27,206 nucleotides of DNA from a virus. The stretch lies in IMG/VR virus record IMGVR_UViG_3300005941_000034, positions 1-27,206 of that record; one strand, written 5' to 3'. Made by a program: the position numbers and the translations under genes. The notes under the pieces are model-generated. The model saw nothing but the letters and a program-made list of their open reading frames with translations, searched no databases and was not told the origin of the DNA. Shown piece after piece: positions 1-6,316 of the stretch. The number at the start of each line of letters is the position of its first letter. The first letter of the stretch is position 1.

Positions 1-318
1 TTACTTCTTACCTTTCATAGCTTGAGTACCAAAGAATGCAGCAACAATACCAGCAACAGCTACAAAGTATGTTGGTGCCATATCGCCTAGTGTATCCTGT
101 GCCTGATCTAAACCAGCTAATGAAGCAAGAACAACCGCAAATGGATATAATAGTAATCCACCAAGAGCAAACCATGTCATATTACGCTGTGCATCTCGCA
201 TAGCATCCGCATCTTCTAACTCTTTGCGTTTAAACTCGAGGTACATCGCTTCTTCTTCTTTTGTTACATGCCCATCGCCATTAGTATCGGCTGGGTGAAA
301 TTTTTGTTCATCACTCAT
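1..318 (-). CDS. Small EF-hand protein with two membrane segments
   Basis: A 105-residue protein, complete in the window with its stop codon at the very left edge. The N-terminus has a textbook EF-hand calcium loop at residues 11-22 (D11, N13, D15, G16, T19, E22), followed by a charged helix (about 24-47) and two hydrophobic segments (about 48-70 and 81-100), ending in a Lys-rich tail. The ATG at 316-318 is preceded by AGGA on the minus strand (326-329), which overlaps the stop codon of the -1 extension of gp26, so its translation may be coupled to that reading frame. Similar small EF-hand plus membrane proteins occur in marine T4-like phages. Two membrane helices with short charged ends would also fit a class II holin, but that is only an inference; no function is assigned. 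Confidence 0.85.
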   Translation of the reverse strand: MSDEQKFHPADTNGDGHVTKEEEAMYLEFKRKELEDADAMRDAQRNMTWFALGGLLLYPFAVVLASLAGLDQAQDTLGDMAPTYFVAVAGIVAAFFGTQAMKGKK

Positions 319-327
319 TTTATATTC

Positions 328-525
328 CTATCTACTTAAATTTCTACGTTTAATCTCTTCGTTTTGTTCTTTTACATGCTCATTAAGTAAAGCAGTGTAT
401 ATCTGTCTTTCCCATGGTAGCATATCTTCAATCTCTGTTAACGAATATTGATGAAACTGCATCATAGCAAAATTCGTTTTATAAAAATTCTCCAGAGACT
501 CATGAGAAAGACAAATTAGAAAAAA
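328..525 (-). CDS. -1 frame extension of gp26 (gp51/GT-like tail), probably made by programmed frameshifting
   Basis: In the -1 frame relative to gp26 an open frame runs from the slippery heptamer (519-525) to a TAG at 328-330. It adds 63 residues after the shared Phe-Phe, giving a 297-residue fusion with gp26. The extension contains the segment SLTEIEDMLPWERQIYTALL followed by a charged helix ending in Arg-rich residues. The 'E-ML-PWER--Y---L' pattern is typical of T-domain or gp51-like tail assembly proteins. No convincing independent start exists: the first ATG in this frame (463-465) has no Shine-Dalgarno sequence nearby. The frame stops inside the Shine-Dalgarno sequence of the next gene. 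Known: lambda G/GT and many other phages make a tape-measure chaperone and its -1 extended form this way. Inferred: the same arrangement operates here. Confidence 0.75.
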   Translation of the reverse strand, partial: FFLICLSHESLENFYKTNFAMMQFHQYSLTEIEDMLPWERQIYTALLNEHVKEQNEEIKRRNLSR

Positions 526-534
526 CTCTGGAGA
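489..534 (-). repeat. 9-bp perfect inverted repeat bracketing the frameshift site
   Basis: Plus-strand 489-497 (tctccagag) is the exact reverse complement of 526-534 (ctctggaga). On the gp26 mRNA the 5' arm lies directly before the slippery heptamer and the 3' arm 21 nt after it, giving a 9-bp stem with a 28-nt loop that contains the slippery site and the stop codon. An RNA role is inferred. Confidence 0.6.
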
Positions 535-1220
535 CCCTCTAGTTTAATTTCGTTTTTAATACCGCAATGTGTACAATTAAATTCCACATCGTGCCTTACC
601 ATAGGCATTTCGTTAAACAATTCAACAACGTCTTTAAATTGCTGTGAAGAGAAACTCTCTACAAAATCACGTAACTCTGCTGGCGATTGCTCATTAGCAG
701 GATAAACATCATCCTTGTCGTAGATAGAATCGATACATGAGATAATCATATCTACTGTTGTATCGTATTGACTCTTTCCTTCCGAAACGCTCTCTGCAGC
801 ACCTTTTACAGTTGGGTACTTTAGGATAACGCCAACCTCTTCTGACAGTTGTGTCTTTAAATTTCTTTTTACTTCGCCTTGCACTTCAACATCGTCAAGG
901 TTTACTGTGTATTCGTTTTTACCATCACAACCTTTACACTTAAATAATAGATCTGATCCTTCACCTACAGAACGTGATCTAATTTTTAAGAAGATATATT
1001 CAAAGTCAAAAGAAGCCATTCCCATGGAGTCTACTGATTTAAACGTACATTCGTCGATTAGGTCTCTTACAGCCATGATCATTTGCTTCTGATCTTTACT
1101 TTCGACCGCTATCAATAATGCCTTTTCTTCTCTAACCGTGTATGGTCTATATTCAATCTCTTTACCTGACGATGGTACTGTCAGGACATATTTGGGTGTC
1201 CCCAGTTTAGGTAATGCCAT
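516..1220 (-). CDS. gp26: Baseplate hub assembly protein gp26-like
   Basis: A 234-residue protein of the T4 gp26 (T4 baseplate protein) family; T4 gp26 has 208 residues. Two CxxC pairs are visible (C95/C98 and C216/C219), each followed by a Lys/Asn-rich turn, so the two halves could together hold one zinc ion. T4 gp26 is needed for hub assembly but is not clearly part of the finished baseplate, consistent with a chaperone role. The ATG at 1218-1220 has a good Shine-Dalgarno sequence (GAGGTG, 1232-1237). The gene follows the gp54-like gene after a 43-nt gap. Its last sense codons are TTT TTC immediately before TAA, forming a perfect -1 slippery heptamer; the -1 frame continues into a gp51-like extension. 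The family call is strong; the zinc site is inferred. Confidence 0.8.
   Translation of the reverse strand: MALPKLGTPKYVLTVPSSGKEIEYRPYTVREEKALLIAVESKDQKQMIMAVRDLIDECTFKSVDSMGMASFDFEYIFLKIRSRSVGEGSDLLFKCKGCDGKNEYTVNLDDVEVQGEVKRNLKTQLSEEVGVILKYPTVKGAAESVSEGKSQYDTTVDMIISCIDSIYDKDDVYPANEQSPAELRDFVESFSSQQFKDVVELFNEMPMVRHDVEFNCTHCGIKNEIKLEGLQSFF
519..525 (-). promoter_or_regulatory. -1 ribosomal frameshift slippery site T_TTT_TTC before gp26 stop
   Basis: On the minus strand the gp26 frame reads AGT TTT TTC TAA, so TTTTTTC fits X XXY YYZ with both tRNAs able to re-pair after a -1 slip. The zero-frame stop follows directly and the -1 frame stays open for 63 codons. Confidence 0.75.
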
Positions 1221-1263
1221 AGTTATTATTTCACCTCAATTTGTAAAAACTATAAAAAAATCA

Positions 1264-2103
1264 TTAGAATCCTAATCTATTTAGGCTCTTGCCTAGAGTG
1301 CTTATTGACTCCGAAGTACCGCTTATTCCGCCCTGAGCTGCATCAATAGACTTAATGCCTTTCAAACCGTTAACATTAGCTTTCAAATTTCTCGCATTTT
1401 GTCTGTTAGTATTGAAACTATTTACTGCTTTATTCAATGTAGAAAACTCTCCATTTAAATCGGAAAGAAATCCAAATATACCGCCAAATCGACCGCCTGC
1501 TAATCCGTTTAATGCGCTAGGAACATTAACTATCGGTGGTGGTGTATTTTTAAAATCTCCAGCAGCAAACTCGAATCTATCATAAGCAAAAGAAACTTGG
1601 AACTTACCAATAGTATTTTCATTAGCATTAGACAGCTGTATATCTCCAACACTAATCGGGTATGCATTTATTAGGTTTATTTTGTATACGTTATTATCAT
1701 TTATATCCTGACCATAAATCTGGATATCTGCAACGAAATTCTTTTTATATTGTGCTACAAAACCATCGGGTTGAAGGATAGATTCAATCCAATTATCCAT
1801 AACTAACTTTGGGTAGTAATCCCCAGAGAGATTAAATTCCATTACTACATCTTCATCGATATAGGTATATGGTATTTTCTTAGTCTGAGTCCCATTGGTA
1901 TATTCGTTTGTAGACAAAGCACGGCTGGGTAAAGTTACAGACTCGCAAAGCATATTTATTTGCTCTAAACTGTACCCACTAATAATTTGACTGCTGACTA
2001 ATGGCGGTAAATTTACATCAACACGGTATCTGTTTGACTTAGCATAACCTTTCCGTGCTACCACCATGCCTAATTGTTTATCAAAATTTAGATAATCTGC
2101 CAT
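1264..2103 (-). CDS. gp54: Baseplate tail-tube initiator gp54-like
   Basis: A 279-residue protein with the tail-tube (gp19-like) fold signature in its first two thirds. It has a 'CESVTLPSRALSTNEY' segment (about 53-68), an aromatic and acidic stretch around residues 80-90, and a following 'DNWIESI' segment, all typical of the T4 gp19/gp54 family. In T4, gp54 sits on the gp48 ring and nucleates tube polymerisation; T4 gp54 has 320 residues. The C-terminal 80 residues are Gly/Asn/Ser-rich with no recognisable domain. The start ATG overlaps the stop of the preceding gene as TAATG (2101-2105), so translation is probably coupled. Gp54 and gp48 share a fold, so these labels could be exchanged with the 259-residue protein at 3298. 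Confidence 0.65.
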   Translation of the reverse strand: MADYLNFDKQLGMVVARKGYAKSNRYRVDVNLPPLVSSQIISGYSLEQINMLCESVTLPSRALSTNEYTNGTQTKKIPYTYIDEDVVMEFNLSGDYYPKLVMDNWIESILQPDGFVAQYKKNFVADIQIYGQDINDNNVYKINLINAYPISVGDIQLSNANENTIGKFQVSFAYDRFEFAAGDFKNTPPPIVNVPSALNGLAGGRFGGIFGFLSDLNGEFSTLNKAVNSFNTNRQNARNLKANVNGLKGIKSIDAAQGGISGTSESISTLGKSLNRLGF

Positions 2104-2696
2104 TAGCTACTAAACGACCTCTTAGATTCTCCCCAAACACGGGATTTACTTTGTTTACGGAATTGCTCTGTGGGTAAGAATACTGCGATCTCCCACTCAG
2201 GTGGGTCAACACGAACAATCCTTGAGTCTACATGTTTTGTCAAGTAATGCTTAAAACAAGGTTTAAATTCTCTATACTTTTTAGCACCTTGTAACATATT
2301 ATAGGTTAATTTTAATCTGGTCGTCTCATCGTTATTTTTATTATTTTGTAGCGCCATTAATTTATCTAAGAATCTTGCCCTTACCATTGGAGATAGGTAG
2401 TGTAGGTTCAACCCATAGAACCCTCCAGGAGCAGGACTTATCATAATGGTCAAAGGAAACGCATCATAGTAAGGTAACGTCTCACGATACTTTGGATCGT
2501 AGAAGAACATAAACATCTTACCAGTAACAAATCTCTTTTGCGTATCCAGTAAAGGATCTTTTAAAATCTGTTGTCGGTTTACTTTACCCATCTGTTGAAT
2601 TTTTTGACGAAACCACTTACGTGATTCATCTGTTCGTGGAGTTACTCCCGCACGAAACGCTTGTGATTCTAAGTTTTGAAACAATGATTCAGCCAT
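2103..2696 (-). CDS. Conserved T4-like virion or assembly protein, possibly gp2-like DNA end protector
   Basis: A 197-residue soluble basic protein of a type I recognise as conserved in marine T4-like phages but cannot name with certainty. Notable are the central motif FYDPKYRETLPYYDAFPL (about 66-83), the 'GLNLHYLSP' motif (about 95-103) and a C-terminal 'FKPCFKHYLTKHV' stretch. It lies directly next to gp4, the place of gene 2 in T4, which makes a DNA-end protector or neck role plausible; T4 gp2 is longer (274 residues) and I cannot show homology by eye. An exact minus-strand TATAAATA box (2702-2709) ends 5 nt before its ATG and there is no Shine-Dalgarno sequence, so its own transcript may be leaderless. 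Its stop overlaps the start of the gp54-like gene. Confidence 0.8.
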   Translation of the reverse strand: MAESLFQNLESQAFRAGVTPRTDESRKWFRQKIQQMGKVNRQQILKDPLLDTQKRFVTGKMFMFFYDPKYRETLPYYDAFPLTIMISPAPGGFYGLNLHYLSPMVRARFLDKLMALQNNKNNDETTRLKLTYNMLQGAKKYREFKPCFKHYLTKHVDSRIVRVDPPEWEIAVFLPTEQFRKQSKSRVWGESKRSFSS

Positions 2697-2701
2697 AGCA
2701 C

Positions 2702-2709
2702 TATTTATA
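2702..2709 (-). promoter_or_regulatory. T4-type late promoter box TATAAATA upstream of the 197-residue gene
   Basis: Exact match to the T4 late promoter core, with a 5-nt gap (GTGCT) to the ATG at 2696. With T4 late geometry the first transcribed base would be at or next to the A of the start codon. Confidence 0.65.
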
Positions 2710-2751
2710 AGATTTCCCTTTACTTTTATTCAATAATAAGGTATAATATAA

Positions 2752-2768
2752 CACCCCTGCTGGGGATG
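2752..2768 (-). terminator. Weak hairpin after gp4, possible terminator
   Basis: Nine nucleotides past the gp4 stop, the minus strand can form a C4/G4 stem with an AGCA loop, extendable by two pairs across a one-base bulge, followed by an A/T-rich run. The stem is short and the T-tract impure, so this is tentative. The rest of 2697-2776 holds only the late promoter. Confidence 0.25.
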
Positions 2769-2776
2769 GTCTATCT

Positions 2777-3250
2777 CTATTTTTTCTTCTTACGCTTTAC
2801 CTTTCCGCCAAGTATCTTTATCCCAATACCCTTTAATACATCCTCTGTCCATATTTGGAATATGCATCCATTGTCCTGAGCAAACTCTGTGGCAGCTTTC
2901 CATTTAGAAGTGTTCTTGATGTAGGTCAATGATTCTGTGATGAAACGTTTTGTTTGGCGTTGACCTTTTTTGGGCGGTACTGTCTGCGACTTTGGTTTAA
3001 TCTCTATCAGATACTTCTTGCCATCTGCGGTCTTAAAATACATGTCTATATAGTATCGGTGGACTTTATTATCTGTAGCGCAAACATAGGGAATGACGAC
3101 TTCCTCCGATCCCCACTCGAGGATAGCAGGGTTATCATCTGCCCATCTGAACGTTTGCCTCTCCCAGAGAGAACGATAAACGATATTTTTTACATCACCC
3201 ACGTATTTACTCTTATTTTTGGGTGTGTATTTTCCTTTGTATGTTTTCAT
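2777..3250 (-). CDS. gp4: Head completion protein gp4
   Basis: A 157-residue protein clearly of the T4 gp4 (gp50/65) head completion family (T4: 150 residues). It shares the arrangement 'YRSLWE' (25-30), 'LEWGSEEVVIPY' (44-55), 'HRYYIDMYF' (64-72) and 'KYLIEIKPKSQT' (79-90). E30, D69 and E83-x-K85 match the PD-(D/E)XK (TnsA-like) nuclease pattern known for this family. It acts after DNA packaging, making the filled head competent for tail joining. The C-terminus is a run of Lys/Arg. It is the first gene of the leftward block, divergent from gp48, with only 47 bp between start codons. No clear Shine-Dalgarno sequence; a near-consensus late box (3278-3285) lies 27 nt upstream. Confidence 0.92.
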   Translation of the reverse strand: MKTYKGKYTPKNKSKYVGDVKNIVYRSLWERQTFRWADDNPAILEWGSEEVVIPYVCATDNKVHRYYIDMYFKTADGKKYLIEIKPKSQTVPPKKGQRQTKRFITESLTYIKNTSKWKAATEFAQDNGCIFQIWTEDVLKGIGIKILGGKVKRKKKK

Positions 3251-3257
3251 ATAAATA
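3250..3257 (+). promoter_or_regulatory. Late promoter TATAAATA for the rightward block (gp48)
   Basis: Exact late-promoter core 40 nt upstream of the gp48 ATG. Its first base is shared with the divergent gp4 start codon, so the two blocks' control regions are tightly packed. Confidence 0.65.
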
Positions 3258-3277
3258 ACACTATAATACTTTAACTC

Positions 3278-3285
3278 TATTTATT
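3278..3285 (-). promoter_or_regulatory. Near-consensus late promoter AATAAATA for the gp4 block
   Basis: Minus-strand AATAAATA, one mismatch to the T4 late core, 27 nt upstream of the gp4 ATG within the divergent gap. Confidence 0.4.
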
Positions 3286-3297
3286 CGGGTAAAAAAC

Positions 3298-4077
3298 ATG
3301 GCAACATATAGATTTCCTGCTAATCTCAGCGATGAAAAGCATAACTACGTTAGATTTAAAGGATACGAAAAGAAAGGTGATGGAGAAGTTGTTAACATAT
3401 GCCTTTATATGCCACCCACTGTCGCTGTGTCTGATGGGGCATCTTATGGTAATCTAGATCTTGGGATTATTGGTGGGGGTGAAGATGGCATCCAAGGATT
3501 AATCGACAAAGATGGAAAACTCGACACAAAAGGATTAAAACAATCTTTAGAAGATTCAGCAAACACTGGCAATAAGGCTCTTGATTCAGCAGTTTTGCAA
3601 AAGGCATTTTCTAACTTTGGTCTTGGGGGTGGCGTTGGTGATAGAGTTTCTGACCTTGTCCTATCAAACAAAAGTAAGGCGATTAATCCCAATACAGTAT
3701 TACAATATACAAACTCAGAGATACGTCAACATAACTTTACATTTAAGATGGTAGCAGAGAGCTCAGATGATGCTGCTGTTATTAATAAAATAGTAAATAA
3801 TTTTAGAAAATATATGTATGGCGTGAAGGATGGGATTACTGTAACATATCCTGCCGAATGGACTATAAATTTTATGGCTATAGGTGGTGGAATAAATCAG
3901 TTTATCGCTCAACCATATAAGTGTTTTCTTGAAAGTTGTCAGGCTACTTATAATACATCCTCTGGTCTAACGCATAAAGATGGTTCTCCTATTGAGGTTG
4001 ATGTAACCCTTGCTTTCCGTGAGATTAAGGCTCTACAACGTGATGAAATCGTAGCACTAGCACCGAAGGAGGAGTAA
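3298..4077 (+). CDS. gp48: Baseplate tail-tube cap gp48-like
   Basis: A 259-residue protein. The segment from about residue 125 to 172, 'NPNTVLQYTNSEIRQHNFTF' and then '...INKIVNNFRKYMY', matches the conserved gp48 pattern (NP-x-E/V..., R-x-F/H-F-x-F, and a helix reaching 'F+-HM'). Gp48 forms the ring on the hub that starts the tail tube. It is shorter than T4 gp48 (364 residues). The region 50-115 is Gly/Asp-rich and probably disordered. It is the first gene of the rightward operon, behind the TATAAATA at 3250; the start has only a weak purine stretch ahead of it. Its 3' end encodes the strong Shine-Dalgarno sequence of gp53. It could alternatively be the gp54 paralogue; the fold family is the same. 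Confidence 0.65.
   Translation: MATYRFPANLSDEKHNYVRFKGYEKKGDGEVVNICLYMPPTVAVSDGASYGNLDLGIIGGGEDGIQGLIDKDGKLDTKGLKQSLEDSANTGNKALDSAVLQKAFSNFGLGGGVGDRVSDLVLSNKSKAINPNTVLQYTNSEIRQHNFTFKMVAESSDDAAVINKIVNNFRKYMYGVKDGITVTYPAEWTINFMAIGGGINQFIAQPYKCFLESCQATYNTSSGLTHKDGSPIEVDVTLAFREIKALQRDEIVALAPKEE
4066..4074 (+). promoter_or_regulatory. Strong Shine-Dalgarno sequence for gp53 (AAGGAGGAG)
   Basis: The best ribosome binding site in the window, 8 nt before the ATG at 4083 and encoded within the last codons of gp48. It fixes the gp53 start. Confidence 0.8.
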
Positions 4078-4082
4078 CAGTA

Positions 4083-4829
4083 ATGTTTTTTGATAGTTTT
4101 CCTACAATAGAGTACAATTTTGGTAATGGCGGTGTCAAAATCGCTGACCTATTCCGACAAGTAAAAATAGTTGATAGAAGATTTGATTCGGCAACGCCTT
4201 ACCAGTTTTATGAGGTTCAAGATGAAAGACCCGATCAGTTATCAGAAAGATTATATGGAGACCCGAACTATCATTGGTCTTTCTTTATAATTAATGATAC
4301 TCTTAAAGGTGGTCATAAAGAATGGCCATTGACTTCTATAGAACTTCGTGATTATATACAAACAAAATATCCAGAAAATCTATATGCAATTACCATGTAT
4401 AGAGATGAAAGTCAAGTTTATAATGCTAACTCTATTCATAATAAATTTCTTGAAGGTAGAACTTTAAGGGGTCTTGATTCTGGTGCGGAAGCTACTATTA
4501 TTAAAAGAAACCCAGAAATAAATCAGCTAGTAGTTGAGTATAAAACCTCTACCAAATTTTCAAGCACAGAACAGATTATTGAAGTAGCAGGTACTGGTAT
4601 TATAGGGTCGAATAGGGATTTATTGCCTTATGCTGAATCGACCGCATATTATAAAGATTCAAATGATGAATTGTTTTCTAACTCTGAAAATATAAGGAGA
4701 CCAGACTTATCCGTGACTTACAGACAATCCGAAGAAGCTATTAATGATAGTAAAAGGTTCATACGAGTGCTGAGAAGTTCATATATCCGTGATTTCGCTA
4801 TATCGTTTAGAAAGTTGATCAATGGCTAA
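4083..4829 (+). CDS. gp53: Baseplate wedge protein gp53
   Basis: A 248-residue member of the T4 gp53 family (T4: 196 residues). The N-terminal half has the family hallmarks: 'MFFDSFPTIEYNF' at the start, 'IADLFRQVKIVDR' (about 20-32), 'YQFYEVQDERPDQLSERLYG' (40-59) and 'WSFFIINDTLKG..EWPL' (65-83). In T4, gp53 clamps neighbouring wedges together during baseplate closure. An insertion of roughly 60 residues (about 115-175, 'FLEGRTLRGLDSGAEATI...') accounts for the extra length and looks like a small beta domain. The last 8 nt overlap gp27 (ATGGCTAA), indicating coupled translation. Confidence 0.85.
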   Translation: MFFDSFPTIEYNFGNGGVKIADLFRQVKIVDRRFDSATPYQFYEVQDERPDQLSERLYGDPNYHWSFFIINDTLKGGHKEWPLTSIELRDYIQTKYPENLYAITMYRDESQVYNANSIHNKFLEGRTLRGLDSGAEATIIKRNPEINQLVVEYKTSTKFSSTEQIIEVAGTGIIGSNRDLLPYAESTAYYKDSNDELFSNSENIRRPDLSVTYRQSEEAINDSKRFIRVLRSSYIRDFAISFRKLING

Positions 4830-6144
4830 TTCTCAATATTACTCAAAACCAGGAAGATACGAGCTGCAGGAGTGCGTCTTAACAGACTTCAGCGGTGAAA
4901 CTGTCGACATGGCATACCTAATCTCGAGCTTTACTGTCCTCGAGTCCATCAATAGCATGTTTAATATTTATGAGTTTACTATTGTAGATGCTGTTAATAT
5001 TCTTGAAAGGTTTACTGTGTCGGGTAATGAAAAAATAGAACTCACTCTGGTTAAAAAAGATACACCTGATGGCTCTGAAGAACAGATAACTAAGTACCTT
5101 ATACTTACTAAAATTGAAGCATATGCTCGACCAAGTAATGAAGGACAGGCATATAAGTTCAAAGCTATTACTGATACTGCGTTTAAGACTAGCATAAAGA
5201 GAATCTCTAGATCAGACAGCGACACCCCCACCGAAATGATTTCAAGACTATGGGATGAGGTATCATTTAAGACTGACCTAGTTGTCGGTGATGATGCTGT
5301 GGGTAATATGAAAATAGTGTATCCAAATCATACATATATGGATACCTTTGGGTTGTTATTATCCCGTGCGGCAAACGCTAATGGAAGTCCTTTTTATCTT
5401 TATGATACATTGTGGGGAGATGCTAATCTAATCACTGACGAAAAGTTAGTTGGAGAATCTCCTGTCGATAAGTATGTTTTCCTCTCAGAAGATCAGTCAT
5501 CTCCTCACGAAGAAGAATTTGATAAAAATAGACTACGCATAAAAAGTTTTAATTCTAAACTTGGCGTGTCTAATTACGAAGGAATAAAACGAGGTGCGTT
5601 TTTTAGTACGGTGTATTCCTTGGATATATCGAACAAATCCTTTGTTGTTCAAGACTATCATATCGATGGTAGTAGTGCAACTCCTATGGATTCTGCTGGT
5701 AGGTTTACCCTTGATTCTGGCTTCACTATCGGTGATGAACCAGCAACAGAATTTTTAGATTCTAAGCAAATATTTCTAGCAACAAACTTAACAGGGTTTG
5801 AAGAGGGTACTACAAACTTACACCAAGAATCAGTAAACTATATTGCTGATAGAAATTTTGTAGGCGAAACTCAATTTGCTGCGTCACACTCCATTGATAT
5901 TTACGGAGACTCTAGAGTACAAGCTGGTAAGATGATTGAGATAGAAATACCTCCAGCAATGGATCCTGAAGATGTTACAGTTCCTATTGATGAATATATT
6001 TCAGGGGTATACCTAGTGGCGACAGTTATGCATACATTTGACAAAGACGGCTACTACAATCAAACATTAGGATTAAGGAAGAATTACGTGAAAGATGCTG
6101 GATCTAAATTTAGTTCTTTAAGATCTAGTAAAGGTTATGGCTAG
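4822..6144 (+). CDS. gp27: Baseplate hub protein gp27-like
   Basis: A 440-residue protein placed between gp53 and gp5. It has the beta-rich character and segment order of marine T4-like gp27 proteins (T4 gp27: 391 residues): an early 'SFTVLESINSMFNIYEFTI' strand-turn-strand (35-53), a central catalytic-free domain with 'PNHTYMDTFGLLLSRAANANG' (about 169-189), and a C-terminal 'VQAGKMIEIEIPP' tube-like segment (369-381). Gp27 trimers form the hub cylinder that joins the gp5 spike to the gp48/gp54 tube. It overlaps gp53 by 8 nt. Assignment is from context and pattern, not from an alignment. Confidence 0.75.
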   Translation: MANSQYYSKPGRYELQECVLTDFSGETVDMAYLISSFTVLESINSMFNIYEFTIVDAVNILERFTVSGNEKIELTLVKKDTPDGSEEQITKYLILTKIEAYARPSNEGQAYKFKAITDTAFKTSIKRISRSDSDTPTEMISRLWDEVSFKTDLVVGDDAVGNMKIVYPNHTYMDTFGLLLSRAANANGSPFYLYDTLWGDANLITDEKLVGESPVDKYVFLSEDQSSPHEEEFDKNRLRIKSFNSKLGVSNYEGIKRGAFFSTVYSLDISNKSFVVQDYHIDGSSATPMDSAGRFTLDSGFTIGDEPATEFLDSKQIFLATNLTGFEEGTTNLHQESVNYIADRNFVGETQFAASHSIDIYGDSRVQAGKMIEIEIPPAMDPEDVTVPIDEYISGVYLVATVMHTFDKDGYYNQTLGLRKNYVKDAGSKFSSLRSSKGYG

Positions 6145-6145
6145 A

Positions 6146-6316
6146 ATGAAAAAATTATGGAGAATCTGGGCAAAGTCGCTCGGAGAAAAAGTCGGCGAAA
6201 CCGATAAACAGGCAGACATGGTTGCTGGTATTAGAACCTTTTGGTGGATTGCTCATATGATAGCATGCTTTATGATTATAATACATAATGGCGCTAAATT
6301 AGGATGGTGGTTATAA
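6146..6316 (+). CDS. Small conserved single-pass membrane protein (56 residues)
   Basis: A 56-residue ORF filling the gap between gp27 and gp5. It begins with a basic, Trp-rich helix (MKKLWRIWAKSLGEK), has a polar linker with 'DKQADMVAGIRT', and then a hydrophobic membrane segment (about 32-47) ending 'GWWL'. Its stop overlaps the gp5 start as TAATG (6314-6318) and an AAAGG stretch precedes the ATG, so it is well integrated in the operon. Small proteins of this kind, with a WAKSLGEK-like N-terminus and an IRT motif, sit beside hub genes in other marine T4-like phages. Function is not known; a membrane role near the spike genes is inferred only from the helix. Confidence 0.75.
   Translation: MKKLWRIWAKSLGEKVGETDKQADMVAGIRTFWWIAHMIACFMIIIHNGAKLGWWL

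Noticed and set aside
463-465. Independent start for the 63-residue gp51-like frame
   Set aside because: No Shine-Dalgarno sequence at usable distance (GGAGA is about 25 nt away), and a start here would discard about one third of the open frame.
2754-2765. Strong rho-independent terminator after gp4
   Set aside because: Only a 4-bp uninterrupted stem and no clean T-tract; listed at low confidence.
4968-5231. Minus-strand ORF opposite gp27
   Set aside because: Lies wholly inside a well-supported gene, has no ribosome site and no recognisable domain; the same holds for the other antisense ORFs across the rightward block.
6304-6315. Upstream in-frame ATG for gp5 (adds MVVI)
   Set aside because: The ATG at 6316 overlaps the upstream stop as TAATG and has better ribosome-site spacing; the 6304 start has AGG only a few bases ahead.
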